From Vanilla planifolia (taxonomy: Eukaryota; Streptophyta; Magnoliopsida; Asparagales; Orchidaceae), in contig CM043874.1 in assembly GCA_023846275.1 (NCBI GenBank), forward strand, positions 22,811,130 through 22,875,129: 64,000 nt of DNA, read 5' to 3'. The position numbers and the translations under genes are program-made. Positions 38,967 through 50,685 of this stretch are shown in pieces (positions within the stretch are counted from its first letter, which is position 1; each line of letters starts with the position of its first letter). The notes under the pieces were generated by a model. The model was not told the origin of the DNA. It worked only from the letters and a program-made list of their open reading frames with translations, and searched no databases.

Positions 38967-39713
38967 TGTCATACCCAATATTATTAGCAAATTTATTATA
39001 ATTTAGTTAACCAAGATATGTATTTCTTTATGAATTAAAATTTGAAATTTGAATTAAATATGTTTAAATTTTGAAAATATGTAAATTAAATTTTGAAATT
39101 TGAAATCCTAAAATTAGAATGCATGGTTGAATGACAAAATTTGTGTTTCATGGCATTGAAAAATGTGTTTGTAATTTATTTATATTATTATTTTTATCCC
39201 TTATCCTTATTTCTATCCAACCATTAATGCATAGTAAAGATATGGATAAGATTTCTAAAAGTTAGTAGTTAATTAGTGGATGAATATAAGATGATTAAAA
39301 GGAAAAAGAATATGTGATGCATGTATAAATATCTTAAGAAAAACTATATGGGAAAGAAAGAATAAATATTAAAATACCTTTTATCAATATCTTGCTTAGA
39401 TTCCAAAATTTTAGAAGTTATATATGTCTATCTAAATAGGTCTAATTAGAAGAGGTTTAATGTGATTGGGTGAATTGTTGCTTAAACCAACCCAAGCCAA
39501 TGTTTTCTTAAGAAATCCTTAGATTAAGGAGGTGTGGCTAAGGATATTTAAGCCTTTAAGCTATGTTTGTAAGGATTTTAGAAAAATCAAGAAAAAAATG
39601 GAATTGGAGAGGCCAATTGAGAGAATATGAAAGAGAAAGTAAGAAAAGTTGTGAGAAAGAAAAAGAAGGGCTCAAGTTTTGAAGTAGTGAAAGACTTAAC
39701 CAAGAAGAGGTCA
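38967..39713. other. AT-rich unassigned DNA
   Basis: Starts TTGTCATACCC, which could be another LTR edge. A purine-rich stretch lies at 39580-39700. No gene is visible; the 86-codon minus-strand frame at 39556-39816 is hydrophobic low-complexity sequence crossing the LTR edge and has no recognisable domain. Confidence 0.35.
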
Positions 39714-42700
39714 TCATCAGAAGCTCAACTTTAGGTTCATTAAACAAAAAATGGTTAAAAAAAATCAAGGAAAACAACAAAATGATGAAAGCAATCATGG
39801 TAACTCCATGCAACAAGAACTACATGAAGTAACACCAGAGCATGTGTTGTAGCATTGTGGTAATGCATTACAAGTGAAGGTGAAGGTGCATACATAGAAA
39901 GAAATAGTATACTTGATGCTTATACATTGACCTTACGTATCAACATAAATCAATGCACATGAGTGATAAGTGAATCTATAGTGCTAATGTAGTCAACACA
40001 TGCATGACGAAGAATGTCTATATGGGAGAATAATACTCGCACTCATGAACAATGTCCTAGCATGATAACCTATGTGCATATAGCACCTAGTAAAATGGAA
40101 TTTGTAGAATTTGCAAATTTTTTCTATTTTGACCAAAAGCCACTTATTTATTATGAAAATTAAAATATTATATATATTTTATAATAAAATATTATATACA
40201 AACCTCTATATAAAGGTATAAAAATGATAAATAAAATAATTCATAACTTCTTGAATTTAGAACTTCTTGAATTCCAACTTGGGAAATTTCATTCCTTGTT
40301 ATAAAAATTCTCTTCTTCATTTTTTTCTTAGTTTCTCACCTTTCTCATGCTTTAACTTCCATTATTATGACTCCAAAAAGAATGTCTAATGTTGAGAGCT
40401 TTGGGCAAGAATACATTGCAAATAAATCATATTATTTTTCACATCGATTCAATGTTGATGGTAGGAGTAAAAACGAAAGTAATTGAAGAGCAAATCATAA
40501 AAGAGAATCAAAAGATTAAGAACACTTTAGTTAATATAACTATACAAGTTATTTTAATATCAAGCCTAGAGACATAGGAAGCTTTATTAAACTTATAATT
40601 ATAAGTATTAATAGAGATGGTGCAAAAGTCTCAATACTTCTTTATGATGGATCGAAAAGATAATCTCTAAAAGAAAGTACTCTTAACTAAAAGAATTTTG
40701 AATAAAATAGTAATCCTAAGATGATTGGAGATAAAGATGAGGATGTCATCAATCTTACTCTTTTAATAGAAGGGAATCGATATTATCATTTCTGTATAGA
40801 TGTTACACTTAATTTATCAATTTATGATAATACAATAGATACAGAGAAATTATATACTTGAGTAAAATATTTATAGATATTTTTCTCTCTATATGACTAT
40901 TCATCAATTGATAAAATGACATATTTATTTAAAAATAATGAGTCAAGCATTAACTGGTAGAATGCTCACATAAGAATTGGCACAATTATAGAAGTGGCAT
41001 GGAGTCAATTTAAAATATTAGGTTGATAAGATTTGATCCTATGGGTTACATGAAGAAAAGGTGGAAAACATTACATAGTCCACAACACTAACAAGCACAT
41101 TGCAAGAATATACCATAGAATTTTGATGATAAACTGTAAGCTTGAAAATATATATCAATAAGGCAGACATTATGAAAGTATATTATAGACTTATACTATC
41201 CAATTACCAGTAAATTATATTTTTTTCTATTTGAATCATTAAAAAGCTAATACATTTGTAATGAACTATCAAAAAGAATGAATATGAAGGAAACAACTAG
41301 AATGACAAAATATATCGAAGTCTCTATATAATTTTGAACATTGGTGATAAAAATAAGAGTATTCTCTAAGAAAAAATATTATAACCATAATTAACAATAC
41401 TTCTAATAAAAAAATAAAAAATATTATAATCATTATAAGATGATAAAGCATATATGAAAAAAATGCTAAAAATTGTATCCTAAACTATTTTCAAAAATAT
41501 TTGAGAAAGACAAAGTACTTCTTATAACTAAGACTAAAATAGTACTCAAAACCCCTCTTCAAGTTGATAAAAATTTATCTATTATTATGAATTCAAAGGA
41601 CATCTCTTATAAAGAAAAATAAAAAAAACTCTTCACCATAAAATTCAAGTGAAGAAAGAGCTTATCGATGTTATTATTAATGCTAGAAGTGAGAAGAATC
41701 TAATATCAAAAAATCTTATGAAGAGATTAAACTTAGAGACTAAACCACATCCAAGACTATGTTCTAATAGGATGGATTCATAAAGACTCAAAAGTAAGAG
41801 TTGAAAACAATACTAAGTGAAATTTTTTATTACCAAAGATTACATTGATGAGATTATATATGAAGCAGTATCTTTAGATGTTTATCAAATTATTCTAAGA
41901 AATCCATACTTATGGGATTAAAATGTTGTCTATTATCGATGAGCACAATAGTATCACTTTATGAAGGATGGTCAACATTTTCATGTAATGTGAGATAAAA
42001 AAAAGTATTAAGAGAAGGCATAATTAATGCTAAACAAGTGAAGAGGTTAGTAAACACATGCCAAAGTTATGTGCTACAAGTTATAAAATTCAAACAACCT
42101 GATGGTGATGATAGAAGTCTCAAAAAAGATTCAATGAGATTCAAATCATAAAAAAAGACCCATGATTAATAGCTCAATTCTAAGTTCATTAAACCCAAAA
42201 TAATGATAAAAAAGCAGAGGCAAAAAATGATGAAAATCATCGTAGTAACACCCTATAGCAAGAATGTAAATTTAACTATGTGTAGAGGCTTATTACAGGC
42301 ATATTAGTGCACATAGGTAACATGTCGCATGTAGAGGCATAGGTGTGCATGTGGGAAAGTGCAACACTTTGGAAACCTACACACATTGGGCATGCTTGAC
42401 ATCATAAGTCAATGCACGTATGTATGGTAGGGCACTTCCATACACAAGGACAATACCCACATTGGTGAACAATGCACTAGCGTTATCTCCTATGCACATG
42501 AATAGTGCCTTGGCATGGTCATATGTCTATGTGTAATAGCTTGCAAAAGTTTTTTATTTTGATAAAAAAATCACATATTATTTGTAGAATAGAGAATATT
42601 ATGTATATTTTAATAAAATATTATTTATAAACTTCTATATAAAGAGAAGAAATAATGAATGAAGTAATTAAAAACTTTGTGAATTTAGAACTTCTTAAAT

Positions 42701-42870
42701 TCTAAGTTCTTAGAGAACTTGACATCTTTATGGCAAAAATTTACTTTTCTCTCCCTTCTTCCTTAATTCCTCACTCTTCTCAAGCTTCAACTTTTACTAT
42801 AGTGACTCTAAAAGATCTGTTATTGAAGACTTGGGGCAAGAATATCTCTTAGACTAATAAAGTTTTCTAC
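39714..42870 (+). mobile_element. Short non-autonomous gypsy element: LTR, gag plus protease, LTR
   Basis: 5' LTR 39714-40441 and 3' LTR 42163-42870 align throughout: TTCATTAAAC near the start, a G+C-richer TGCACAT-type block, TATA box CTATATAAAG, and GGGCAAGAATA near the end. The 1.7-kb interior shows a gag-like region (about 40600-41100), a linker and an aspartic-protease-like fold (about 41640-41930, with the LNLETKPHPR segment typical of gypsy proteases). A purine tract AAAAAAAGACCC lies just before the 3' LTR. There is no room for RT or integrase, so it must have been mobilised in trans. Broken in many places. Confidence 0.82.
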
Positions 42871-45800
42871 ATGAGATTATAAGTAGGATAACCCTTGAGT
42901 ATATACAATAAATTTGGCTATGTTCAAAGGAATAATGAAAAGGAAGTTTCTTGTTAAAATTGTTATTGGAATCTTTTGAAAATGATTTGGTTAAAAGTTA
43001 GTTAATCTTCTTTCATAGAACTTAAAAAAAGGGGAAACCTCTTATGCTCATGACAAAAGGGAAATTTTTTTATCATATAAAGGTTGTTTATTATTCTTTT
43101 ATTATTAAATTTTGTTAAAAGACCTAAGCAAGAATGTGTGATATTAACTAAATCATGAATATAAGTGAAATTCATATTGATATTCTTACAAGTTTAGTAA
43201 AAATATAGAAAAATTATTTATATCTTATATGTCACATAAAAAAATTAAATCACCCTCCATGGTATTGTTCTTAATCTCTTTAGAACCTAATCATGATCCT
43301 TAAAGTTTGATTTATATCTTCAATTTATGAAATTGCTTCTCTTGATCATTTTTTCTTTACAGCAAGTTCTTGTATATATCTCCTAAAATTTATTCTTTTT
43401 AGAATTCATTTTAAATTTATATGTTTCCAACTTTAAAATCGTTTCCAATTCACTAAGGTGTTTCTCTTGCTATTCCCGTTGGCAAGAAATTCCTTTGAAT
43501 TATTCCAAAATATTTTTAATTTACATGCTTTCTTCCTTTACATTATATTATATTCTCCATAATCACAATATTAGATCCTCCAAAAATTAAAAATATAACC
43601 CTTAAATAATATTCTAAATAATAGTGTCCTTCAAAATATGATTACATGTTGGGTTTATATTATCTCTATTAATTTTAGACTAACGTATTATATAGGATGT
43701 ATGACATATTATATGTTAAATCCAATGTACTATATATCATTATTAGTTTTTCATAGTCAAGTTCATTCTTAAGCTATTTAAGTTTCATTACTATGCATTG
43801 TCCTTAACATATCACATCTTTCATCCATAAACACTATTGGTTTTAAAATTTTCCAAGCTTTTCTATGGGTTGTACATCTAATTGATCAGCTAATGTAAGC
43901 AAATTAAAGCAACTTACAATCATAAAATAAGTTCATGTTTTGAACTAAGATGTCTACACATGCTTACTAATTTGTACACCCTAAGATTGCCCACCTCTAG
44001 ATTGTCGAACTAAACTTGTTCATGCTTAGTTTTCACCTTAGATTCATTTTTTTTTCTACATTATACATCCAAAGTTATAAGTCTCCCTATGATTATTTGA
44101 CCCAAGTCTTTAACTATTCTTATACCACTTTTGTTGCATCCTTAATCTATTTATTTATAAATAAATGTATATAAAAAATCATTACATGAAAATTTTCATT
44201 TTGTTTTATTTTAAAAATTATTTTTTAATGTAAAAAACCATGATATGTACATATACATAATAAGATATTCCTAATTTTGTAAAACACTTTTTTCAATTTT
44301 TTAAAAGAATAAAACATTTAATTGAAGTGGAATAAAGACTGATCTTTCAAACCAACTAGTTTTCACAACTTTTAGTAGAAAATTTTCAAACCATTCTAAT
44401 TTAAAAATACAAGTTTTAGAAATAAACTTAGGAAAGTACCAATACTTTTATTGAACTAGATTAATTGTCATAACAACTTAATCCCAAAAGCAAAACCTAT
44501 GATAGGATAGGATGTAAAAACTTAATAAAATATAAATAAAAAAGCTAAGTCATTCTTTCAATTTTTCCTTAGAATCTAATTATACGAAACACTTTTTTTT
44601 AATTTTTATGTTGAGCAAATGAGTAAGCTAATTGTCATAAGCTCAATGAATAAAATATGTCACATATTGCATCCGTAAGCATATGTTTTGCATAATAAAA
44701 CCAATAAAATACAAATAAAATGAAGCAAACAAGTGGCCATAATATATTCAAATAATTTATGTTTTTTATTTCCTTATTCCTCTATATTTTCACTTGATTA
44801 CTTTCTCACTTCAATTTTTATAAACTTTTTAATTAATTATTAATGTTTTGGGTCTTGGTCATCTTTAGGGAATACATAGGCCACTTGAGTCAGCTATGAA
44901 GAATCCTTTGTGCCTATATTAGGGTTTTAACCATTAAAAATACCCTATGGATTTAATAGTCCGCATCACTATCGAGCTCTAAATAAGGTAGTTCCAAATA
45001 TAGTATGTTTTAATGAGCACACATAATTGTTACACCTTTTTCCTTTAGATGATTTTTAACAATCTCTTTTTACCATTTTTTTTAATTCTATTCCTTTTAT
45101 TTATCTTACAAGAAAAGTTTTCATTTAGTTTGACTTTTTAATTAATGAACTTAACCATAGTTAATTTATGTGTGTATATGCCTTATTTTAAAGATATTTA
45201 TGATATATACAAACATTCCACATAATGCTACTTACAGCAAGAGACGAAATGATTTAACCATATGTTCATGATAACTTTTTAATCAAGTGAAGCTAGTGTC
45301 CATAATAACAAGACATTACAACAAGAAATACCCTTGCACCACATGCTATGAAGGTTCTTACTATCATTTAAAAAACATTTTCCTTAGTTTTACAAGTAAC
45401 TAAAAATTACAAACATCAAACATTTCCCCATGATATATCAAATATGCCTACGTTATATAATGAGTTGTGGTCATGTCTTATGATTACTCAAACATGACTT
45501 TAGCAATTTCACAAAGCAAAGTCACTTCCATTTTTTTTGCCTAATACTTTTCCTTAAATTTCTTTCCATGTGTAGTAGCCCAAAGGATTAGTTCCTTTCC
45601 TCTTACAACCAAAAACTTTCTTTCATTGCTTCTCTCTCTTTATTGCTCGACTACTACTGAGAGAATTTCCCCTGAATTTATAAAATCCTATGACATCCCT
45701 TGCAAACCCCCTTTTATAAATTCTCTTGCATCTCTTTTCTCTTTTAAACTCCTAAATTTGTTCTTTTCCTTAAACAATTGCATCTCCTCCTTTTCTAGGA

Positions 45801-47239
45801 ATTTATATCACTTCGAATATTTGCCCATGGGGTTTTCACAAGTTAGGTTTAGAGAGTTTTTAAAAATAAAAGTATGATTTTCATTAAAACTTAAGTCTTT
45901 ATGACAATTCAAAAGTTTTCTATCAAAATAACCTCCATTAATTGTTAGTTATTTTTGTTTGAATCTTCTTAATAAGTTTTACTATTACTTAACTTTCACA
46001 TTTGTTTACATCATTCAAGTTTTTTAATAATTTTTTTTAATCTAAAATCCTTTTAATATTTTTTGTTATCCCCTTTGAAATTGTTTGACCACTAATTTTA
46101 TGATTGTGACCTTTGCTTTCATATCAAGATAATTTTATATTGAGATTATTTATAAGCTTTATGTCTCATCCTAGATTCATAATTGTTTTTACTTCACTTT
46201 TACATGTTTAAACTTATCAATTCTATAACTTAAATAAATTTTTAATTTTAATAAATCTTTGAACTTCTATTATATAGCATAAGCAACTCTAATTTTTAAC
46301 AATATATTGTCATTGAATTCCTAATAAATTGTATTTTTATTTTTATAACTTGTCTCTCTCCTTTTAGATATTTTATCTCTTTTTTGGTGATATATGATCT
46401 TTTTAAAAGATATACTAAATTCCTAGAAAAGCATAATGACCATAAAACTTATCAACAATTATAATTTCTTGCTTTTGAGTATCATTAAGATTTCTTCACT
46501 ATTTTGGATTTCCTTATGATTACTATTTTTGGTCAAATTATGCACATATATATATTTCAAAATTTTCAAAGTAACTATTTAAATAATTTTTCCACCGTTA
46601 AGTTGTTGTAAGAAAATGTCTCGTAAATACATTATCACTTATTATAGTAGGCTAATAACATGATACAATTTAAGGTAACTGCTTAGTGTAGTTGTTGAAT
46701 AGCTAAGCCAATCAAGCTAAGCTGCCTAATGAATGAATCAAATTCCTAAGACAATCATGCCTAACTACTTATGTGAGTCTCAAGTATCAATTTTTTTTTA
46801 TTTCAATCATCCATGAGGAGAAGACACTTATTTTATTATTATTAAATTTACTTAGAATGCTTTGTGAATAACGAAAGATAGTTCAAGTAAATTTCTAAAG
46901 CCTCAAGATGAGCTTAGATTGTGTGAGCTATAATGTGAGAGAGCTAGAACAGACATAATACTTTATAAAGTAAACAAAAGTTATATATTGTTAGCCTCTA
47001 TCCCAATGATCTTAAACACAATTTATTTTGTGCATTATAATAAAATATAAACTATAACATAACATCTCATACATACTTAGATAAAAACATGGTTGGCCCT
47101 ATATAGCCAAATGTCCTTTTGTAGTGGTCTAATTATCATCAAGCATCTCGAACGCTATCACATCATTATTGTTTTGTCTTAAAAAATGTTAATATTTTGT
47201 TTTTGCTTGGTTCACGATTATCTAAGGAATTTTTATAAT
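42871..47239. other. AT-rich unassigned DNA
   Basis: No gene, clear terminal repeats or coding domains were found. Blocks at 43670-44040 and 45560-45850 are slightly less AT-rich. TATAAA near 45715 and pyrimidine-rich text at 45600-45660 might come from an LTR. The 83-codon frame at 45626-45877 has no recognisable domain. Confidence 0.4.
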
Positions 47240-47925
47240 CTACATTTTTGTTCTAAGACATGAAATTCCTATGCGTTACCAACATTTATCTAACATGTTT
47301 GTTGTTTGTCATCTCAAATAATAAAATAATAAATTATAGATTTCATAAAAACACTCAAATTCTATAAATAGAATTGTAGCTATATTAGTGAAAGTATGAC
47401 GAAAATTTTGTTATCCTTTAATTATTTGAAAGGTCAATAGAATAGTGTAGTTTATTATTTTTTATAAGTAATAAGACATTTCATATCAAGTTTAATCTTT
47501 GGTACATTTGAAAAGTAATAATTATTTATATATGATATATGAAAAACATTAAATGAATTGTTATTGTTTAAGAACCTTTATGCTCTACATTTTTGTTCTC
47601 AGCGCCAATCCCCAATGTAATACCAACCTTTATTCAACATGTTTGCCATTTTAACAAATAAAATCATAAAATATAGATGTCATAAAACACTCAAATTTTA
47701 TAAATAAAATTTTAATTACATTAGTGAAAAATATGATCAAACTTTTGTTATTCAATCCCTAGAATTATCTTCATGGTCTATAGAATAGTATAGTTTATTA
47801 TTTTGTATAAGTAATAAGATATTGCAAATATAATTGAATCTTTGGTATATCTGAAAATCAATCATTATTTATATATGATATTTTAAAAACATTAAATACA
47901 AAAATTGTTATCGTTTAAGAGAAGT
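47240..47925 (+). repeat. Tandem duplication, two units of 344 bp
   Basis: Unit one (47240-47583) and unit two (47584-about 47925) both begin TCTACATTTTTGTTCT and share AACATGTTTG, ATAGAATAGT-TAGTTTATTATTTT, AAGTAATAAGA and TATTTATATATGATAT. Identity is about 80% by eye. The array lies 0.5-1.1 kb downstream of the BEL1-like stop codon. No coding content. Confidence 0.85.
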
Positions 47926-48099
47926 TATTTGTTAAGGACATTTCTCTTTGCCAACAACATAAATTTAACGGGCGTATTTGTTGACACATCGATGTCCTTA
48001 CTAAAGGTTTTATATTTGTGTGAGATTCTAAACAAAAGAAAATAAACAAAAGAATTTTTTTTTTATGAAGAAGAAGATCTCATCATTAGATAAGCCTCA

Positions 48100-48388
48100 A
48101 GATCCCTTTCGAACGAAAACGATATTTGTTGCAGACAGCAAGCCAAATTCGGATTATAACTTCTTAAATTTTGAGTGAATAATGGAGTTATATATTTATC
48201 AAAGCTTTTCCAAGTGAATTACCAGTAAGTAGCAACCGTTTTGGCATTTTTTTTTTTTTTTTTAATCTAACGCTAGATGTAGAACAGCCATCCAAAATGT
48301 TTATTTGTTCAAGTAGAATTTGATCCAAAGGTAAAACAACTGCAAAAAAAAAAAAGAGATTATAATTTGCTCGTCTGCTTGGCAAACT
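48100..48388 (-). other. Probable 3' UTR and polyadenylation region of the BEL1-like gene
   Basis: On the minus strand a canonical AATAAA lies at 48300-48305, about 84 bases past the stop codon, followed after about 36 bases by a run of 17 A (48247-48263). AT content rises sharply past the stop. The AATAAA is a good candidate poly(A) signal. The genomic A-run may be a simple-sequence coincidence or a trace of retroposition (see findings). Confidence 0.45.
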
Positions 48389-48871
48389 CTAAACACCAAA
48401 CCGGCTATTCTCCGGATCATTTCCTCCAGCTTGCTGAAGGCCTAGCGTCAGCGACACGTCCCCAGCCCTTGATGCAGTGGCGGCGGCGGCAGCGGCATAA
48501 CTGAACCCTTCGTGGGCAACAGCAACTCTGCGATAAATGTCTACGTCGTGGAGCCCGGGAGTGATCACCGGCGGACGCGTACGGTGCTCGATGGGAGATA
48601 AGAAACGCAGCTGCTCATGATGCACCGGCGACATGGAAATGTGTGCCGCGGAGTGGTCGCTTTCTGGCGCATCGGATTCCGGGCTCTGTTGAGCATCCTG
48701 CGGCTGCTTCTGCTGCTGCATCAGCTGCGTTTTCGCTACCACCAACATTTGGCTGTTTGTTTCTTCATCCTTGCCCTGCAAGTCTGCCTCGTCCTTGGCC
48801 TCTTTGATGTACATCTCCTCCACCATGGGCTTCCATAGCCGGACCCGCGCGTTTATGAACCAGTTGGTGAC
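48389..48871 (-). CDS. BEL1-like homeodomain (TALE class) transcription factor, last coding exon, partial
   Basis: Terminal exon of a plant BELL-family homeodomain protein, a nuclear DNA-binding regulator that in known members pairs with KNOX proteins in meristem and organ development. Reading begins at 48871 after a CCTAG acceptor, in phase 0, with [20 protein letters not shown]: the end of homeodomain helix 3, including the invariant WF-N-R residues and the TALE isoleucine in WFINAR. BELL genes normally have an intron at this point (Q|V). An acidic, lysine-rich stretch, a Gln-rich tract, a histidine- and serine-containing middle, an alanine run and the C-terminal VSLTLGL (ZIBEL) motif follow, ending SRFGV and a TAG stop at 48389-48391. 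The 160 residues are a normal tail length. The exon is far more G+C-rich than its surroundings. The SKY and BELL domains and most of the homeodomain are encoded elsewhere. I could not find them upstream (higher coordinates), so this is either the tail of a gene with a very long intron or a severed fragment. Confidence 0.93.
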   Translation of the reverse strand, partial: VTNWFINARVRLWKPMVEEMYIKEAKDEADLQGKDEETNSQMLVVAKTQLMQQQKQPQDAQQSPESDAPESDHSAAHISMSPVHHEQLRFLSPIEHRTRPPVITPGLHDVDIYRRVAVAHEGFSYAAAAAATASRAGDVSLTLGLQQAGGNDPENSRFGV

Positions 48872-48876
48872 CTAGG
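48872..48876 (-). other. Splice acceptor of the BEL1-like last exon
   Basis: On the minus strand the sequence reads GTTTGTCCTAG followed by GTC ACC AAC TGG. The AG lies exactly where BELL-family genes carry the intron inside helix 3 of the homeodomain. The pyrimidine tract is modest. The sequence beyond it does not code for the preceding homeodomain residues, which supports an intron boundary. Confidence 0.75.
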
Positions 48877-49405
48877 ACAAACGTATGGATAGTTAAGAAC
48901 GTAGGACTTTATTCAGCATTAACCTATTATGCATCTTGTTAAGTGGGTAACTGAGACGACCTGTATGGCTAAGAAAGACGACGGGTTTCGTAGGGAACAG
49001 CATTTAATTTTAGGAACATGAACAAGATTTTGTCGTTGTCTTTCTCGTGATGGTTTTCGCTGCTTGTGGTGAAAACCAATGTCAGAAGAGAATTACCGCT
49101 TGTTTATTTCAGAAGAGAACACATTCGTACAGGAATATTTATAACAAGCTTACGTGCAAATGTTAACGAATTTCTTCTAGAATCACATACTTTAGTTTTA
49201 ACAATGCTATTAATTGAAATATTATTCATCATGGTTGGCTTATGAAGGAAAAACAAGCCACAACGTTCATTGCACTTCAAACTACGCGTAGGCTTGCCTG
49301 TTAGGGCACCAGGTCTAAATTACATAGGCGCATCCCTAATCCTTTCTCCACTACAACATAGATGACAAAAAAATCAAGGACAAATAAGTTTGGAGATTTC
49401 AGTAG
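48877..49405 (-). other. Candidate intron DNA 5' of the BEL1-like last exon
   Basis: This stretch has a more balanced base composition than the surrounding transposon debris (for example around 48950-49110 and 49265-49340) and shows no clear repeat relation to the rest of the window. I translated the minus strand by eye looking for the short homeodomain exon that normally precedes (coding for HPYPKDSDK-like residues) and did not find it. It is best read as single-copy intron sequence. Confidence 0.4.
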
Positions 49406-49783
49406 TGTTGGCTATCATTGATAATGTAATCACATAACCTATTTTGTTTTTCCTTTAGCATTATTCATAGAATTTTCTACCTTATTAGCCCTTTATCATT
49501 AAATGCATAATCTCATACATTATTAGCCCACCACAATACAAGCATATAATCACCTACAATATTAGTCATTTATCATTAATCATATAATCTCCTACTTTGT
49601 TAATTTATTATAATTAGAAATATTTGAATATCTTATTATATGTAAATATTTTTTATGTAAATTTTGGATCCTCTAAATAATTATGGTCTAAACATGTATA
49701 TATATATGGCAAGAAAACAAAAATACAATATTTCTACTTTTATCAATATTCTTTCTCTCTCTTTTCAAAATGGTATCATAGCA
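49406..49783 (+). mobile_element. Copia-like LTR with primer-binding site
   Basis: A 362-bp LTR from TGTTGGCTATC (49406) to CTCTTTTCA (49767), followed after AAA by TGGTATCATAGCA at 49771-49783, a near match to the initiator tRNA-Met binding site. The interior has a TATATATATATGG box (about 49697) and ends in pyrimidine-rich CTCTCTCTC, both usual for small copia LTRs. TATCATTAA- and ATAATCTC-containing words recur inside (49490-49600). Downstream sequence to about 50280 is probably the start of the internal domain; no second LTR was found. It lies in the presumed intron or flank of the BEL1-like gene. Confidence 0.7.
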
Positions 49784-50289
49784 GAGAGAGTTCTAGCAAG
49801 CTCTATTCTCAACAAGAAGTTAGAAATTTGTCAGTGTACCAAGTTTTTACTTACCTTTGTTAGATTTGCTATAAGGTACAAACAAACACTCCTATTTCAT
49901 ATCTTAAATAACTTTTCAACTTGAAATATCCATACCATTATAGATTAAATGTATATTCTCACGCATCTATCATCTAATACAATATCATTTTTACCATTAA
50001 AATTAACCAAAGATAAGTACCTATTTAAGTAAACACTATTAATCCCTGCATTACAAACCCATAACCTTCTTGGGTTGGTTGACAAAAATAAAATTTGTCC
50101 ACCTAAAATTAATCCTTCTTAGACTAGTTGGGTTAAACAAAATCAATTAGTTTTCACTTAAATTATCCTAACACTCACTGAGTCTATTCTTCCATTGGTT
50201 GACAATCGTAATACCTCCTGTGAGAATTGGAAAACTCTTTTGCAAACTTTTGCTTCCTTTTCTTAAGACTAGTACTTTTATTGAAGGCC
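49784..50289 (+). mobile_element. Probable internal 5' remnant of the copia-like element
   Basis: Follows the primer-binding site directly. I could not recognise gag motifs with confidence. It ends where the gypsy LTR fragment begins (about 50290). Confidence 0.35.
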
Positions 50290-50685
50290 TAATTATAAAT
50301 GTTGAAATAGTGATATGTCTGTGAGGTGTTCTTGTTCTAATCCCTTGATAGAAAATATTTTTTTAGAGTCACAATAGTAAAATTGAAGCATAAGAATGAC
50401 AACGAATTAAGAAAAAAGAATCTAGTTTTTGCTATAAGAGGATGAAAATTCCCAAAAGATGTAATTCAAGAAGTTATTAATTAAAAAAAATTATGAATTA
50501 CTTTATCCATCATTCTAACCCTATTATATAAGGATTAAATATATATTTTTATTATAAAATATATAATATTTTTTTAATTTCTACTAAAAACATATGATTT
50601 AGACAAACAAAAAAGTTTACAAATTTTGTGCTATAATGCGCCTATTCACACACATGTGGGTGACTGTGCCATGAAATTATTCATA
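50290..50685 (-). mobile_element. Partial LTR of the short gag-protease gypsy family, abutting a full LTR
   Basis: Contains the U5-R part and some U3 of the family: GTGAGGTGTTCTTG edge, TAAAATTGAAGCATAAGAAT, a CCCTATTATATAAGG TATA-like region and a GCGCCTATTCACACACATG block. It stops at about 50685, where a complete LTR in the same orientation starts. The arrangement resembles 1235-1384. Confidence 0.7.

Noticed and set aside
48617-48838. 73-codon plus-strand frame
   Set aside because: It is the antisense shadow of the BEL1-like exon, which has clear family motifs on the minus strand.
48247-48871. Processed retrocopy of a BEL1-like mRNA
   Set aside because: Although an A17 run follows AATAAA, the fragment starts precisely at a known intron position with an AG acceptor and no flanking target duplication was seen. 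It is kept only as a question in the findings.
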